A DNA stretch of 64,000 bases from Ruminococcus sp. Zagget11. GTDB lineage: Bacteria; Bacillota; Clostridia; Oscillospirales; Ruminococcaceae. Shown piece by piece: positions 17,675-28,700 of the stretch. The notes under the pieces were generated by a model. The model had not been told where the DNA came from, made no database searches, and saw only the letters and a list, made by a program, of their open reading frames with translations. Numbering within the stretch: position 1 is the first letter of the stretch; each line of letters opens with the position of its first letter. The position numbers were made by a program, and so were the translations under genes. The DNA lies in contig MSHL01000042.1 in assembly GCA_001941135.1 (NCBI GenBank), positions 40,428 to 104,427 of the forward strand, written 5' to 3'.

Positions 17675-19126
17675 ATGGACGTTACTTCACTCACTATAAA
17701 AGAACAGCACAAAATGCTGGATTCAAAGGAAATTTCCGCGGCGGAGCTTGCCAACTCTTACCTTGTGAGAATTGCGGAAAAGGAGCCCTCCGTTAAAAGC
17801 TATATAGCCGTTACCCCCGAAGCTGCGGCTAAGACTGCCGAGGCTGCGCAAAAGAAAATAGATGCAGGCGAAAGCACTCCCCTTTGCGGTATTCCCCTTG
17901 CAATTAAGGATAATATCTGCACCGACGGCATAAAAACAACCTGTGCTTCAAGAATGCTGGAAAATTTCATTCCGCCCTATAACGCTACCGTTATGGAAAA
18001 GCTGAATGCCGAAAACATCGTTATTCTGGGCAAAACCTCTATGGACGAATTTGCTATGGGCGGTTCAACCCAGACCTCCGCATTTAAGAAAACACGCAAC
18101 CCCTACAACACGGAAAGAGTGCCCGGCGGTTCATCGGGCGGCTCGGCTGCAGCTGTAAGCGCAAATCTCTGTACCGCCGCTATCGGCTCGGACACAGGCG
18201 GCTCTATAAGACAGCCCTCCTCATTCTGCGGTGTAACAGGACTTAAACCCACCTACGGAAGAGTTTCCCGTTACGGTCTTGTGGCTTTTGCAAGCTCCCT
18301 TGACCAAATAGGTCCTATAGCAAAATGCGCCGAGGACTGCGGTACTATTCTCAATGCAATTGCGGGCTACGATTACCATGACGGCACCGTTTCCAAGCTG
18401 CCTGTAGATGACTATACCGCAAAAATAGGCATGGATATGAAGGGCGTTAAAATCGCCCTCCCTGCAGAATTTTACGCACAGGGCATAGATGACGATGTAA
18501 AGACCGCCGTTCTCTCTGCCGCTCAAAAATACAAGGATATGGGTGCGGAAATAATAGATTGCAGTATGCCCTCGCTGAAATACGCCGTTGCCGCATACTA
18601 CCTTATTTCCTCCGCCGAAGCGTCCTCCAATCTTTCCAGATATGACGGAATAAAGTACGGTCATCGCTCCGATGTTTCCGGCAATTACAATGACCTTATT
18701 ATCGCATCCAGAAGCGAGGGCTTCGGTGACGAGGTAAAGCGCCGTATTCTGCTTGGCAACTACGCCCTCTGCTCGGGATATTACGATGCGTACTACGGCA
18801 AGGCTATGGCGCTTAAACAGAAAATCCGCGAGGAATACACACAGATATTTGAAAAGTGCGATTTGGTGCTTACTCCCACCGCTCCCACAGTGGCTTACGG
18901 CATAAACGAAAATATTGACGATCCCGCAAAGATGTATCAGGCGGATATATGCACCGTAACGGTAAACATCGCATCTCTCCCCGCTATTTCCACAACCTGC
19001 GGCTACAATGGGGACGGTATGCCTATCGGTATGTCGCTTATCGGCAAAATGTGGGACGAAGCTACGGTTATCGGTGCGGCTGATGCCTTTGAAAAGACGT
19101 TTACCCGCACAGAGCCTAAGATATAA
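17675..19126 (+). CDS. gatA: Asp/Glu-tRNA amidotransferase subunit A
   Basis: GatA releases ammonia from glutamine for amidation of mischarged tRNA. The 483-residue protein belongs to the amidase-signature family, with the Ser-cisSer-Lys triad visible: the lysine in PLAIKDNI, the cis-serine in GGSSGGSAAAV and the nucleophile in GSDTGGSIRQP. GLKPTYGRVSRYGL is also intact. A clear AAAGGAG site precedes the start. No genes for AsnRS or GlnRS are in this window, consistent with, but not proof of, use of the indirect pathway. Confidence 0.97.
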   Translation: MDVTSLTIKEQHKMLDSKEISAAELANSYLVRIAEKEPSVKSYIAVTPEAAAKTAEAAQKKIDAGESTPLCGIPLAIKDNICTDGIKTTCASRMLENFIPPYNATVMEKLNAENIVILGKTSMDEFAMGGSTQTSAFKKTRNPYNTERVPGGSSGGSAAAVSANLCTAAIGSDTGGSIRQPSSFCGVTGLKPTYGRVSRYGLVAFASSLDQIGPIAKCAEDCGTILNAIAGYDYHDGTVSKLPVDDYTAKIGMDMKGVKIALPAEFYAQGIDDDVKTAVLSAAQKYKDMGAEIIDCSMPSLKYAVAAYYLISSAEASSNLSRYDGIKYGHRSDVSGNYNDLIIASRSEGFGDEVKRRILLGNYALCSGYYDAYYGKAMALKQKIREEYTQIFEKCDLVLTPTAPTVAYGINENIDDPAKMYQADICTVTVNIASLPAISTTCGYNGDGMPIGMSLIGKMWDEATVIGAADAFEKTFTRTEPKI

Positions 19127-19141
19127 GGGAGGTTTTCGGTT

Positions 19142-20593
19142 ATGTCATCATATATTCCCGTAATAGGACTTGAAATACACTCGGAGCTGCTTACAAAATC
19201 AAAGGTTTTCTGTACCTGCTCCGCTGAATTCGGCGGCGATAAGAACAGCCGCTGCTGCCCCGTTTGCTCCGGTATGCCCGGAACACTGCCCATTATCAAC
19301 CAAACCGCCGTTGAATATGCGGTAAAGGCAGGCTATGCGCTGGGCTGCTCCATTAACAAATTTTCCGTATTTGACAGAAAAAACTATTTTTACCCCGATC
19401 TGCCAAAGGCGTACCAAATTTCACAGCTCAATCTGCCCCTTTGCATAAACGGTCTCGTACCTATCGAGTATGAGGAGGACGGCGTAAAGAAGTCCAAAAA
19501 TATAAGAATTAACCGTATTCACTTGGAGGAGGACGCAGGAAAGCTTATTCATGACGATTTAAACGGCGTTTCCCTTGCGGACTATAACCGCTGCGGTATT
19601 CCTCTTATTGAGATAGTTACCGAGCCGGATATTGGCTCCGCCGAGGAGGCACGGTGCTTTGTGGAGAAGATTGCACTGCTGCTGCAATATGTGGGGGTTT
19701 CCGACTGTAAGATGGAACAAGGCTCTATCCGCTGTGATGTAAATATTTCCCTGATGAAGCCCACCGATACCGAGTTCGGCACAAGAGCGGAAATCAAGAA
19801 CCTTAATTCCCTCAAGTCCATTTACAGAACCATTGAATTTGAAATTAAGCGCCAGTCAAGACTGCTTGACAGGGGCGAGCGTGTCGTCCAGGAAACAAGA
19901 CGTTACGATGATAACAAGGGCGAAACCAGAACTATGAGAAGTAAAGAGGACGCCCACGATTACAAGTATTTCCCCGATCCCGATATTCTACAGGTAAACT
20001 TTACCGATGAGGATCTTGCAAGAATCAAAGGCTCTCTCCCCGAAATGCCTTACCAAAGACTGGAGCGCTACATTTCCGCAGGTATTCAGGAGAAGGATGC
20101 AAAGATAATCGTCAACTCAAAACGCCTTTCCGACCTTTTTGACGACACGCTTAAGGTATACAACAACCCCAAGTCTGTTGCAAACTTCGTTATAGGCGAG
20201 CTTATGCGCCGCATTAATTTGGGCGAGATTGACCTTGAAAAGCTGAATTTCACCGCCGAGGAATTTGCAAAGGTAATAGAAATGGCGGACACCGAAAAGG
20301 TAAGCAAGGGCGATGCAAAGGAAATCTTCCGTGAAATGTCCGAAAAGGGCGGCTCTCCCGAGGAGATCGCCAAGGCAAGAGGTATGCTCATTGTCACAGA
20401 TACGGGCAAGGTTCTTGAGGCTATCGACGAGGTAATTGCCGCCAACGAAAAGGCTGTAAATCAGTATGTCAGCGGAGATGTTAAGGTATTCGGATTCCTT
20501 ATGGGACAATGCTCCAAGGCACTTAGAGGTTCCGCTACACCAAAGGTAATTAAGGAAGAGCTTGAGAAGAAGCTTAAAAGCCTTGTAGGATAA
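19142..20593 (+). CDS. gatB: Asp/Glu-tRNA amidotransferase subunit B
   Basis: GatB activates the side-chain carboxylate of Asp- or Glu-tRNA and binds the tRNA through its C-terminal YqeY-like tail. The 483-residue product starts with the IGLEIHSELLTKSKVFC motif and has zinc cysteines in CTC and CCPVC. LEEDAGKLIHDD and DYNRCGIPLIEIVTEPD mark the kinase-like core. The tail domain occupies residues 330-480. GGGAGG lies about 10 bases upstream of the start. Confidence 0.97.
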   Translation: MSSYIPVIGLEIHSELLTKSKVFCTCSAEFGGDKNSRCCPVCSGMPGTLPIINQTAVEYAVKAGYALGCSINKFSVFDRKNYFYPDLPKAYQISQLNLPLCINGLVPIEYEEDGVKKSKNIRINRIHLEEDAGKLIHDDLNGVSLADYNRCGIPLIEIVTEPDIGSAEEARCFVEKIALLLQYVGVSDCKMEQGSIRCDVNISLMKPTDTEFGTRAEIKNLNSLKSIYRTIEFEIKRQSRLLDRGERVVQETRRYDDNKGETRTMRSKEDAHDYKYFPDPDILQVNFTDEDLARIKGSLPEMPYQRLERYISAGIQEKDAKIIVNSKRLSDLFDDTLKVYNNPKSVANFVIGELMRRINLGEIDLEKLNFTAEEFAKVIEMADTEKVSKGDAKEIFREMSEKGGSPEEIAKARGMLIVTDTGKVLEAIDEVIAANEKAVNQYVSGDVKVFGFLMGQCSKALRGSATPKVIKEELEKKLKSLVG

Positions 20594-20622
20594 AATACCA
20601 TTTTCAAAATAAAGCAAAAATA

Positions 20623-20660
20623 CCGCAGACTGTCGTTAAAAGACAATCTGCGGATTTTTT
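20623..20660 (+). terminator. Terminator after gatB
   Basis: A 12-bp stem (CCGCAGACTGTC with GACAATCTGCGG, one mismatch) and a 7-base loop are followed by T6. It separates gatB from the convergent galT. Confidence 0.88.
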
Positions 20661-20676
20661 ATCATTGCTTTGCGGG

Positions 20677-22170
20677 TTAATTAAGCGTATCAACAAACCT
20701 GTCAAATGCAGCCATTCCCTCCGAGTTTCTCTTGTAGACGCCTGCGTGTTCCAGAACCTGCATAAATACCTTGCCTATTTCATTGCGGATAACATCAAGC
20801 ACATTATCCGAAGTAATTTCTGTACGGGAAGCAAACTCCTCCGCCCAATCTGCGTGCTTTTCAAGAATCGGGTCACTGCGTACAGCACCTATACCGTCAT
20901 TTACAAGAACCTGTGCAAGGCGCTCCATCTCACCCTTTAAGCGTGAGGGAAGCACAGCCAGTCCCATAGCCTCAATAAGTCCTATATTTTCCTTTTTTAT
21001 ATGGTGCAGCTCTGCATGGGGGTGATATACGCCGAGGGGATGCTCCGCCGTGGTTATGTTGTTTCTCAGCACCAAATCCAGCTCGTATATTCTGCCGTTT
21101 TTCCGCGCTATAGGGGTAATGGTATTATGGGGCTCTCCCTCAGTTTCGGCGAATATAAACGCATTCTCGTCCGTGTAGCCACGCCATTTTTCCAGTATTA
21201 CGGCGGCAAGCTCCGTAATCCTGTCGGTATTCTCCCCTGAAAGGCGGATAACGGACATAGGCCACTTTACCCTGCCCACAAGGACATCGTCATAGCCCTT
21301 GACAGTGTAATTTTTCTCGATAGGCGCTTTTGCCATTGTGAAATCGTATCTTCCCCCTTGGAAATGCTCGTGACTGAGAATAGATCCTCCCACTATGGGC
21401 AAATCCGCATTAGATCCCACAAAGTAGTGGGGAAACTGCCGTACAAAGTCAAAAAGCTTGTCAAATGCGCTTTTATCTATCACCATAGGCGTATGCTCAT
21501 AGTTAAATACTATGCAATGCTCATTGTAGTAAACGTAGGGTGAATACTGAAATCCCCATTGTCCGCCGCAGATATCCACTGTAATTATCCTGTGGTTTTC
21601 TCTTGCGGGGTGATTGACTCTTCCCGCATATCCCACATTTTCCATGCACAGCTGGCATTTGGGGTAGCTGCTTTGCTTGGCAAGCTTTGCCGCAGCTATA
21701 GCCTTGGGGTCTTTTTCGGGCTTTGAAAGGTTGATGGTTATATCCAAAAGACCGTATTCCGTTTCGGTTTTCCACTTAATATCCCTGCTCACCCTATCAC
21801 GGCGAATATAGTTGGTATCACCGCTGAAACGGTAATAGTTGTCCGTAGCCAGCTCCGCAGACACCCCATAATCCTGCCAAAAAGCCGCCGATACCTGGGA
21901 TGGACGAGGGGTAAGACAGCCCATAAGCTCCGTATCGAACAGATCACGGTAAACTATGCTGTCCTCGATAATTCCTTTTTCGCAGGCATAGTCACAGAGC
22001 GCACCAAGTATATCCTCCAAGGACGCACCCGACACACCGAAGGCTTCCTCGTAATCATCAAGGCGAAGTGATTTCAGCAATGAATTTACCGCAAAACACC
22101 TGTCCTCCTCCGTAATAAGACCATGCTCCAGTCCGTACTGTACAAGAGCGGTTATGTAATTGTAAATCAT
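20677..22170 (-). CDS. galT: UDP-glucose--hexose-1-phosphate uridylyltransferase, firmicute type
   Basis: GalT of the Leloir pathway exchanges UMP between UDP-glucose and galactose-1-phosphate. The 497-residue length and the motifs SHEHFQGG, NTITPIARK and HPHAELHHIKKENIGLIE identify the long Gram-positive form. GGAGG sites lie upstream on the minus strand. It stands alone: no galK or galE is adjacent. It is convergent with gatB and divergent from addB. Confidence 0.93.
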   Translation of the reverse strand: MIYNYITALVQYGLEHGLITEEDRCFAVNSLLKSLRLDDYEEAFGVSGASLEDILGALCDYACEKGIIEDSIVYRDLFDTELMGCLTPRPSQVSAAFWQDYGVSAELATDNYYRFSGDTNYIRRDRVSRDIKWKTETEYGLLDITINLSKPEKDPKAIAAAKLAKQSSYPKCQLCMENVGYAGRVNHPARENHRIITVDICGGQWGFQYSPYVYYNEHCIVFNYEHTPMVIDKSAFDKLFDFVRQFPHYFVGSNADLPIVGGSILSHEHFQGGRYDFTMAKAPIEKNYTVKGYDDVLVGRVKWPMSVIRLSGENTDRITELAAVILEKWRGYTDENAFIFAETEGEPHNTITPIARKNGRIYELDLVLRNNITTAEHPLGVYHPHAELHHIKKENIGLIEAMGLAVLPSRLKGEMERLAQVLVNDGIGAVRSDPILEKHADWAEEFASRTEITSDNVLDVIRNEIGKVFMQVLEHAGVYKRNSEGMAAFDRFVDTLN

Positions 22171-22227
22171 TTAATTTACCTCCGTTTTTTGCAGCACACC
22201 AAAATTGTACCCAACCAAAGGTTTCCC

Positions 22228-22256
22228 TTGAAAATGGTGAAATACTGTGATATAAT
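22228..22256 (+). promoter_or_regulatory. Sigma-A promoter for addBA
   Basis: TTGAAA, 17 bases, TATAAT, about 58 bases upstream of the addB start, inside the 143-base divergent gap with galT. Confidence 0.75.
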
Positions 22257-22313
22257 AATAGCATATTACAACAAAATAATCAAGCCTTTACAATAAATTT
22301 TGGGGGTATTTAT

Positions 22314-25300
22314 ATGGTAACTATTTACTACGGGGCTTCAGGAACGGGAAAAACCACCGCTGTCATGGACGCAGTAACCGAAAGAGCCGTTGCGGGACAG
22401 CCCACTCTTGTTATCGTACCCGAACAATTTACCTTTGAATATGAACGTATGCTCTGTGACCGAATGGGCTGCAGGCTTTTTAATAACGGTTCTGCGGAGG
22501 TTCTTTCCCTGTCGCGGCTTAACAAGCGTATTTTCGATGAATGTAATGATACCCTTTCTCCCGCCGCAGCCGACAGCACTATGAAAAATGCGCTTATGTA
22601 CACCGCGCTGAAAAAGCTTTCCGATGGCGGTCAGCTTACCTATTATCGCCGCCAGGCTAAGCGTCCCACATTCGTAAATACCGCCCTGTCCGCCGTGGCG
22701 GAGCTTATTTGCAGCGGCATTACCCCCGAGCTGCTGGGAAACGTTCTCCCCACCGCTCCCGAGGGAATGAGGGACAAGCTTACGGATTTATGGAGCATTT
22801 ACACCGAATACATTACCCTGATAGAAAATCACAATCTTCGTGACGGTATGCTGGATACATACGCCGCCGCAGAGGCTGCACAGCGGCACGGATTTTTCAA
22901 GGGAATGTACGTTTACTTTGACGAGTTTGAAAGCTTTACCGGGGATCAGTACAGCATAGTTGAAGCAATTATTTCACAAAGTGAGGAAACGGTGTTCTCG
23001 CTTACCTCCGATGATCTTTACAGCACGGTTACGGAACCCTACAAATCGGTAGGTGCCACGGCGTCATCCGTTGAACACGCAGCCCAACATTACGGTAAAA
23101 AATGCGTGAAGCGAAAATTTACGGAATACCTCCGCTTTTCCTCCCCTGCCCTCATTCATCTGGCGGATAATCTTATGCGTGCCAAGGTAAAGGTATATGA
23201 CGGCAATGCCGACTGCGTTACCCTTGTTACCGCACCCGACCCTTATGCCCAATGCGAGTATATTTGTGCGGAAATAAGGCGCCTTGTCTGTGAAACCGAT
23301 ATGGGACTGCATTTCAGCGATATTGCCATACTCAGCAGAAATATGGATGAAACCCTTTCTGTGCTTGAATCGGCGCTTGCACGCTTTCAGATACCCTTTT
23401 ACTCCGACAAAAAGCCCACAGCCGCCCACAAACCCCTTATTATGTATACCGTTGCCGCCATGCAGCTTGCCTCAAGTGATAAGATATCCACGGAAACTCT
23501 GCTGCGCTGTCTGAAAACAGGAATACCCGATATCACTGCCGAGGAAACGGCGGAGCTGGAGAACTTCTGCTACAAATGGGATATAGACGGTGAACTCTGG
23601 GACAGTGATTTCCCCACGGATTTTCCCGAGGAAAAGGCCTCCATGAGGCAGGAATTTATCCGCGCCAATGAGTTAAAAGACAAAGCACTTGCACCGATAA
23701 AAGCCCTTTCGGAAAAGCTGAAGCAGGCAAAAAGCGGTGATGAAATATGTGCCGCACTGCGGGAGCTTATCGAAAATACAGGGGTACAAAGACGGCTTGA
23801 CATACAGCTTTTTTCCTCGGAAAACGATGGCTCTCCATTTGAAGAAATGTCCGCGGAGCTGCGGGAAAATCGGCGCATAATTGCCGATCTGAACGGCATA
23901 TTATCCTCGCTGGAGCATATCCTTGCGGGTCGGGATATTTCCCCTGCCGATTTCAGGGAAATACTTCGGCTTGCCGCCGATGAAATAACCCTTTCCGTCC
24001 CCCCTCAAACCCTTGACGCCGTATCGGCACAGCAGTTGAAAACCGCAAGGCTTTCGGGTGCAAGGGTCGTTTTTGTCATAGATGCACAGGAGGGTATGCT
24101 GCCCTTTACGGATGTAAAGGAAAGCAGCTTTACGGGACGCGAAGCGGAATTTCTAAGCAGCAACGGTCTTAATCTGTTTTCAAGCGCACTGAGCCGCTTA
24201 GCCGAGGAACGCTTTGCCGCATTTAAAGCTATTACCTGTTCCTCGGATATGGTGTATATTGTTTCCCCTATGACCGATTTTGCGGAAAAGCCCCTCTACA
24301 AAGCCTCACTTGTACAGAAAATATCTGCAATGCTTCCGGAAGCACGGCGGATTTCCACGGAGGATCTGCCTCTGCTTTTCTACTGTGCAACGGAGGAATC
24401 CGCTTACAGTGCCGCCGTGCGCTGTATTTCGGTAAACCCCACCCCCGAATATCTTGCCGTAAGAGGCGTTCTGGAAAGGAATGATGTTTACCGCAAACGC
24501 TTTGAATACCTTGACACACTAAAGGATTCGGGACTTATCCGACAGCTTCATACCGTGCGCAACACCTCCTGCATAGAACGTATCTGCGGCAATGCGCTCC
24601 AAGTATCTCCCTCCGCCTTCGAGGATTACCGCAAATGCCCATTCATGTATTACTGCAAAAACGTACTGCATCTGCGCCCCAATGAAAAAAAGGAGCTTAA
24701 TGCGGCAGAATACGGAAATGTGGCTCACTATGTACTTTGCGCCATGCTGAAAAAGTACATTGACGGAGATACGAGGAAATTTATTAATCTCTCGCGCGAA
24801 GCCCTTGAAAATGATATTGCCCTGTTTTCCGATGAATACATAGAAAGGGAGCTTGCAGGAAGATTTGCCAAGAAAAACAGCTTTGACTTTTTCCTGGATC
24901 TACTGAGAAGAACGCTTTTGGACGTACTGCTGAATATGCAGGATGAATTTTCCCAATCCGACTTTGTTCCAACGGAATTTGAAGCATCGGTGGGTGTTCG
25001 GCGCTATGACCCGTCAAAGGTCGGCAATGACGGCGGTACACCCGTGCTTATAGATATCGACGACATACACAAGGTAAGCTTCTGCGGAACGGCGGATCGC
25101 GTGGATATTTACAACAGCGAGGACGGCAGCTATATCCGTGTACTGGACTATAAAACAGGCCGCAAGGAGCTTAATATGCGTCAGCTGGCATTCGGCATAA
25201 ATATGCAGATGTTTATGTATCTCTTTGTGCTTACGGACAAAACAGCGGGAAAATACAAGGACAGCACTCCCGCAGGTGTGCTTTATTACCACATAGATCT

Positions 25301-25721
25301 TCCCGATCAGCTGAAAAAGCGCTCTGTTGAGGATGAGGAGCTTGTAAAGTACAAATCTGATTCACTGAAAATGTTCGGCGCAATAAGCGATGACCCGAAA
25401 ATAATCAAGGCAATGGAGCATGACATGGCAGGAAAATTTGTACCCGTACCCGAGGTTGACAAGAAAAGCATATTCATGAACAGCCGCATTGAGGAGGGAC
25501 TCCGCAAATACTCCATAGAAATGCTAAAGGATATGGGAAAAAATATTTTTGAGGGAAATATACCCGCAATCCCCCTTTCGGACAGCGGAATATGCACCGA
25601 GCCATGCAAATATTGCAGCTTTGCGCAGATATGCTCATTCGGCGGCGAATATGAAACCTATACGCCCGATAAAGAAAACGAAAATAAAATTATCTCCGAA
25701 ATATTCGGCGAGGAGGAATAA
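22314..25721 (+). CDS. addB: ATP-dependent nuclease subunit AddB
   Basis: AddB is the subunit of the AddAB helicase-nuclease that resects double-strand breaks for RecA loading. The 1135-residue product has a P-loop near the N-terminus (GASGTGKTT) and a degenerate helicase region. The C-terminal RecB-like nuclease domain has the VLDYKTGRKEL motif. Cysteines in YRKCPF and in CTEPCKYCSFAQIC would hold the 4Fe-4S cluster typical of AddB. addA begins two bases after the stop, so the subunits are co-translated. Confidence 0.95.
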   Translation: MVTIYYGASGTGKTTAVMDAVTERAVAGQPTLVIVPEQFTFEYERMLCDRMGCRLFNNGSAEVLSLSRLNKRIFDECNDTLSPAAADSTMKNALMYTALKKLSDGGQLTYYRRQAKRPTFVNTALSAVAELICSGITPELLGNVLPTAPEGMRDKLTDLWSIYTEYITLIENHNLRDGMLDTYAAAEAAQRHGFFKGMYVYFDEFESFTGDQYSIVEAIISQSEETVFSLTSDDLYSTVTEPYKSVGATASSVEHAAQHYGKKCVKRKFTEYLRFSSPALIHLADNLMRAKVKVYDGNADCVTLVTAPDPYAQCEYICAEIRRLVCETDMGLHFSDIAILSRNMDETLSVLESALARFQIPFYSDKKPTAAHKPLIMYTVAAMQLASSDKISTETLLRCLKTGIPDITAEETAELENFCYKWDIDGELWDSDFPTDFPEEKASMRQEFIRANELKDKALAPIKALSEKLKQAKSGDEICAALRELIENTGVQRRLDIQLFSSENDGSPFEEMSAELRENRRIIADLNGILSSLEHILAGRDISPADFREILRLAADEITLSVPPQTLDAVSAQQLKTARLSGARVVFVIDAQEGMLPFTDVKESSFTGREAEFLSSNGLNLFSSALSRLAEERFAAFKAITCSSDMVYIVSPMTDFAEKPLYKASLVQKISAMLPEARRISTEDLPLLFYCATEESAYSAAVRCISVNPTPEYLAVRGVLERNDVYRKRFEYLDTLKDSGLIRQLHTVRNTSCIERICGNALQVSPSAFEDYRKCPFMYYCKNVLHLRPNEKKELNAAEYGNVAHYVLCAMLKKYIDGDTRKFINLSREALENDIALFSDEYIERELAGRFAKKNSFDFFLDLLRRTLLDVLLNMQDEFSQSDFVPTEFEASVGVRRYDPSKVGNDGGTPVLIDIDDIHKVSFCGTADRVDIYNSEDGSYIRVLDYKTGRKELNMRQLAFGINMQMFMYLFVLTDKTAGKYKDSTPAGVLYYHIDLPDQLKKRSVEDEELVKYKSDSLKMFGAISDDPKIIKAMEHDMAGKFVPVPEVDKKSIFMNSRIEEGLRKYSIEMLKDMGKNIFEGNIPAIPLSDSGICTEPCKYCSFAQICSFGGEYETYTPDKENENKIISEIFGEEE

Positions 25722-25723
25722 TC

Positions 25724-28700
25724 ATGCCCCAATGGACTGATGAACAGCTTTCGGCAATAAACGCGGCGGGAGGTGCCGTTATAGTTTCCGCTGCCGCGGG
25801 AAGCGGAAAAACAGCCGTTCTTATAGAAAAGCTGAAAAGGATACTTACCGACACCGAAACTCCCATATCCGCCGACAGAATAATCGTGGTAACATTCACC
25901 AACGATGCCGCGGCACAGATGAAACAGCGTTTAAGCGATGCACTAAGCGCAGAGCTGGAAAACGATCCCGAAAACCAATATATAGCGGGACAGCTGGAGC
26001 TTCTTCCAAAGGCGAAAATTTCCACAATAAGTGCCTTTTGCTTTGACCTTATTCGGGATAATATCGGCAGTGTAAGCGTAGATCCGGGATTCAGAATTGC
26101 CGACCAAGGTGAGGAGGACATTCTTGTACAAAAGGCTCTTGACGAGCTTATCGAGGAGCAGCTTGCGCCGAGCCACCCCAAAAATGCGGAAATTACGGCG
26201 CTTATCGACTTCTTTTCCCCAAATCAGCGCAGTGTAAGACGCTTTGCCGCGGTGGCGGCGGAGCTTAGGGACAAGCTGCTGTCACAACCCTTTTGCGAGG
26301 AGTATTTGGATAATGCGGCGCAGATGTATTCGGGGAATTACAAGGAACATCCCTTATACAAATTCTACTGCGAGGAGCTTTGCAGGCAGCTTGAAACCGC
26401 AGCAAAGGCGGCGGATGAATTTGCGGCGCTTATTGACAGATATATGGCGCCGGAATACACGGGCGCAAAGGAGCCTAACCCTTACACGAAAATGCGTGAC
26501 GAGGTGACCTTTGTCATTAAATATCTGGAAAAGGTCATGGCTAATCCCGAGATTGGTCACCGCACACCTGTTTTTATCAATGAAAACGGTGATAAAACCT
26601 TTGGCACATTCACTGCAACCAAGATAAAGTCGGAGGATATACGGGAACAATGCAAGCTGATGAGAAATCTTTATAAAAGCATAATTGCGGGGGGCGCTAA
26701 ATCTATCCCGAAAAACGCCGTCTGCTCTCCTCTCTTTGCAAACCCCGATGATATACGGACGGATATGGAAATTCACGCCAAATACTGCCAACTGCTTTCG
26801 GGATTTATGAAGGATCTGGACAAAAAGGTTGCCGAGCTAAAGGCGGAAAAGAACGTGCTGGTATTTTCGGACGGAGAAAGGCTTGCGGTGGAGCTTCTCT
26901 GCGAGAAAAGCGGCGATAAAATAGTGAGAACTCCCCTTGCCAAGGAGCTTTCGGAATACTACGATATAATCATGATAGATGAGTTTCAAGACTCCAACAG
27001 AATACAGTCACTGATATTCAATCTGCTGTCAAAGAACGGTTCGGCGGATAATCCCGGCACAAATCTTTTTGCGGTGGGAGATGTAAAGCAGTCCATTTAC
27101 CGTTTCAGAAATGCCGAGCCTGATATTTTCCTTGACAGGCTTGCAAGCTCCGTGCCCTGCGATGAGGCAAAGGACGGACAGAACCGATGTGTGCTGCTGA
27201 ATAAGAACTTCCGCAGCAGTATCGGCGTAATAGATTTTGTCAATGATGTGTTCAGTGCGGTTATGTCCCCGAATGTGGGGGGACTTGTCTACGATAAATC
27301 CCACAGGCTGGTTAAAGGCTCTGCTATCGAGGGTGACTTTGACACGGAGCTTATCATTACCGAATATGAAAAGGGTTCGGAGGACAAGGGCGCTCAGCTT
27401 GAGGCAAAAGCCGTTGCGGCTCGGATAAAAAAGCTGCTTGCGGAAAACCCCGATGTGAAAGCATCCGATATATGCCTGCTTTTCAGAGGAAGAAGATATA
27501 TGTCCGTATTTGCGGCGGCGCTTACCGATTCGGGAATATCAGCCTGCTGTGATTCATCCGAAAATCTCTTGGACACACGGGAAGCTTCGGCACTTATAAA
27601 CCTTTTGCGTGCCGTAGACAACGCCTCATCGGATATACCCATGGCGGCGGCGCTTATGTCGGATATGTTCATGTTTACCGCAGAAAATATGACCGAGGCG
27701 GCTTACATGACAGGCAGCTCCCTTTATGCAAAAATAAGAGAATGTGCCCTCGATGAAGCCGACGTATCGGAGGAACTGCGTGAAAAGGCAAAGGGCTTCT
27801 GCCGCACATTTGAGGATATACGCGGCTTTGCGGCACAAGGTACAACGGAACAGCTTGTAAGATACATATACGATCGCACCGACTTTTTACAGATAGTTTC
27901 TGTTTATCCTGACGGCGCACTTCGCAAGGCAAATCTGCTGCTTCTGGCAAAAACCGCAGCACAATACGACAGCAGCGGCGGAAGCGGACAGGGACTATCG
28001 GGATTTATCCGTCAGATAAATATAATGCGGGAAAAGGGTGAAGAGCTTTCCGGAGCAACCCCCGACAGCGGTGGGGGAGAAAGCGTCACAATCAAGACCA
28101 TTCATTCTTCAAAGGGTCTGGAATACCCTTATGTATTCCTGTGCCGACTTAATACGGAATTTTCCGGAATGGATCAGCGCGCCCCGCTTATATTCAGCGC
28201 AGAATACGGAGCAGCCTTTAATATCTCCGACAGCAAGCGTTTCACCACCTATGATTCATTCCCGCGTAAGATAATGAAGTCCGTAAAGCGCAGCAGCAAC
28301 ATCAATGAGGAAATGATGCTGCTGTACGTTGCAATGACAAGAGCGAAAAATCAGCTTTTTGTTTCCCTCGCCTGTGAGGAGGGAAGCACTATCGATGCGT
28401 TCGGAAAGGGTGATAATATCTCCTCTGCCTATTCCGCCGAAAATGCAAATTCAATGGCAGACTGGATCACTTGCGCCCTGTCAAGGTATGTAAAGGCGTG
28501 CGACGACAAGGGGAACATATACCTTCACTTAGGTGAACATAAGGTGAGAATGACATATCCCACGATGCCCGCGGCGGATGAAAGAGCGGCGGAAGCGCCT
28601 GCGAATACCGACAATGGCACTCCCCTGCCCACAGCGGACGAAGAAACGGCACTGCTTTTCGAGAAAAAGCTGGCATATGGAAAAAATTACCCGCTTGAGC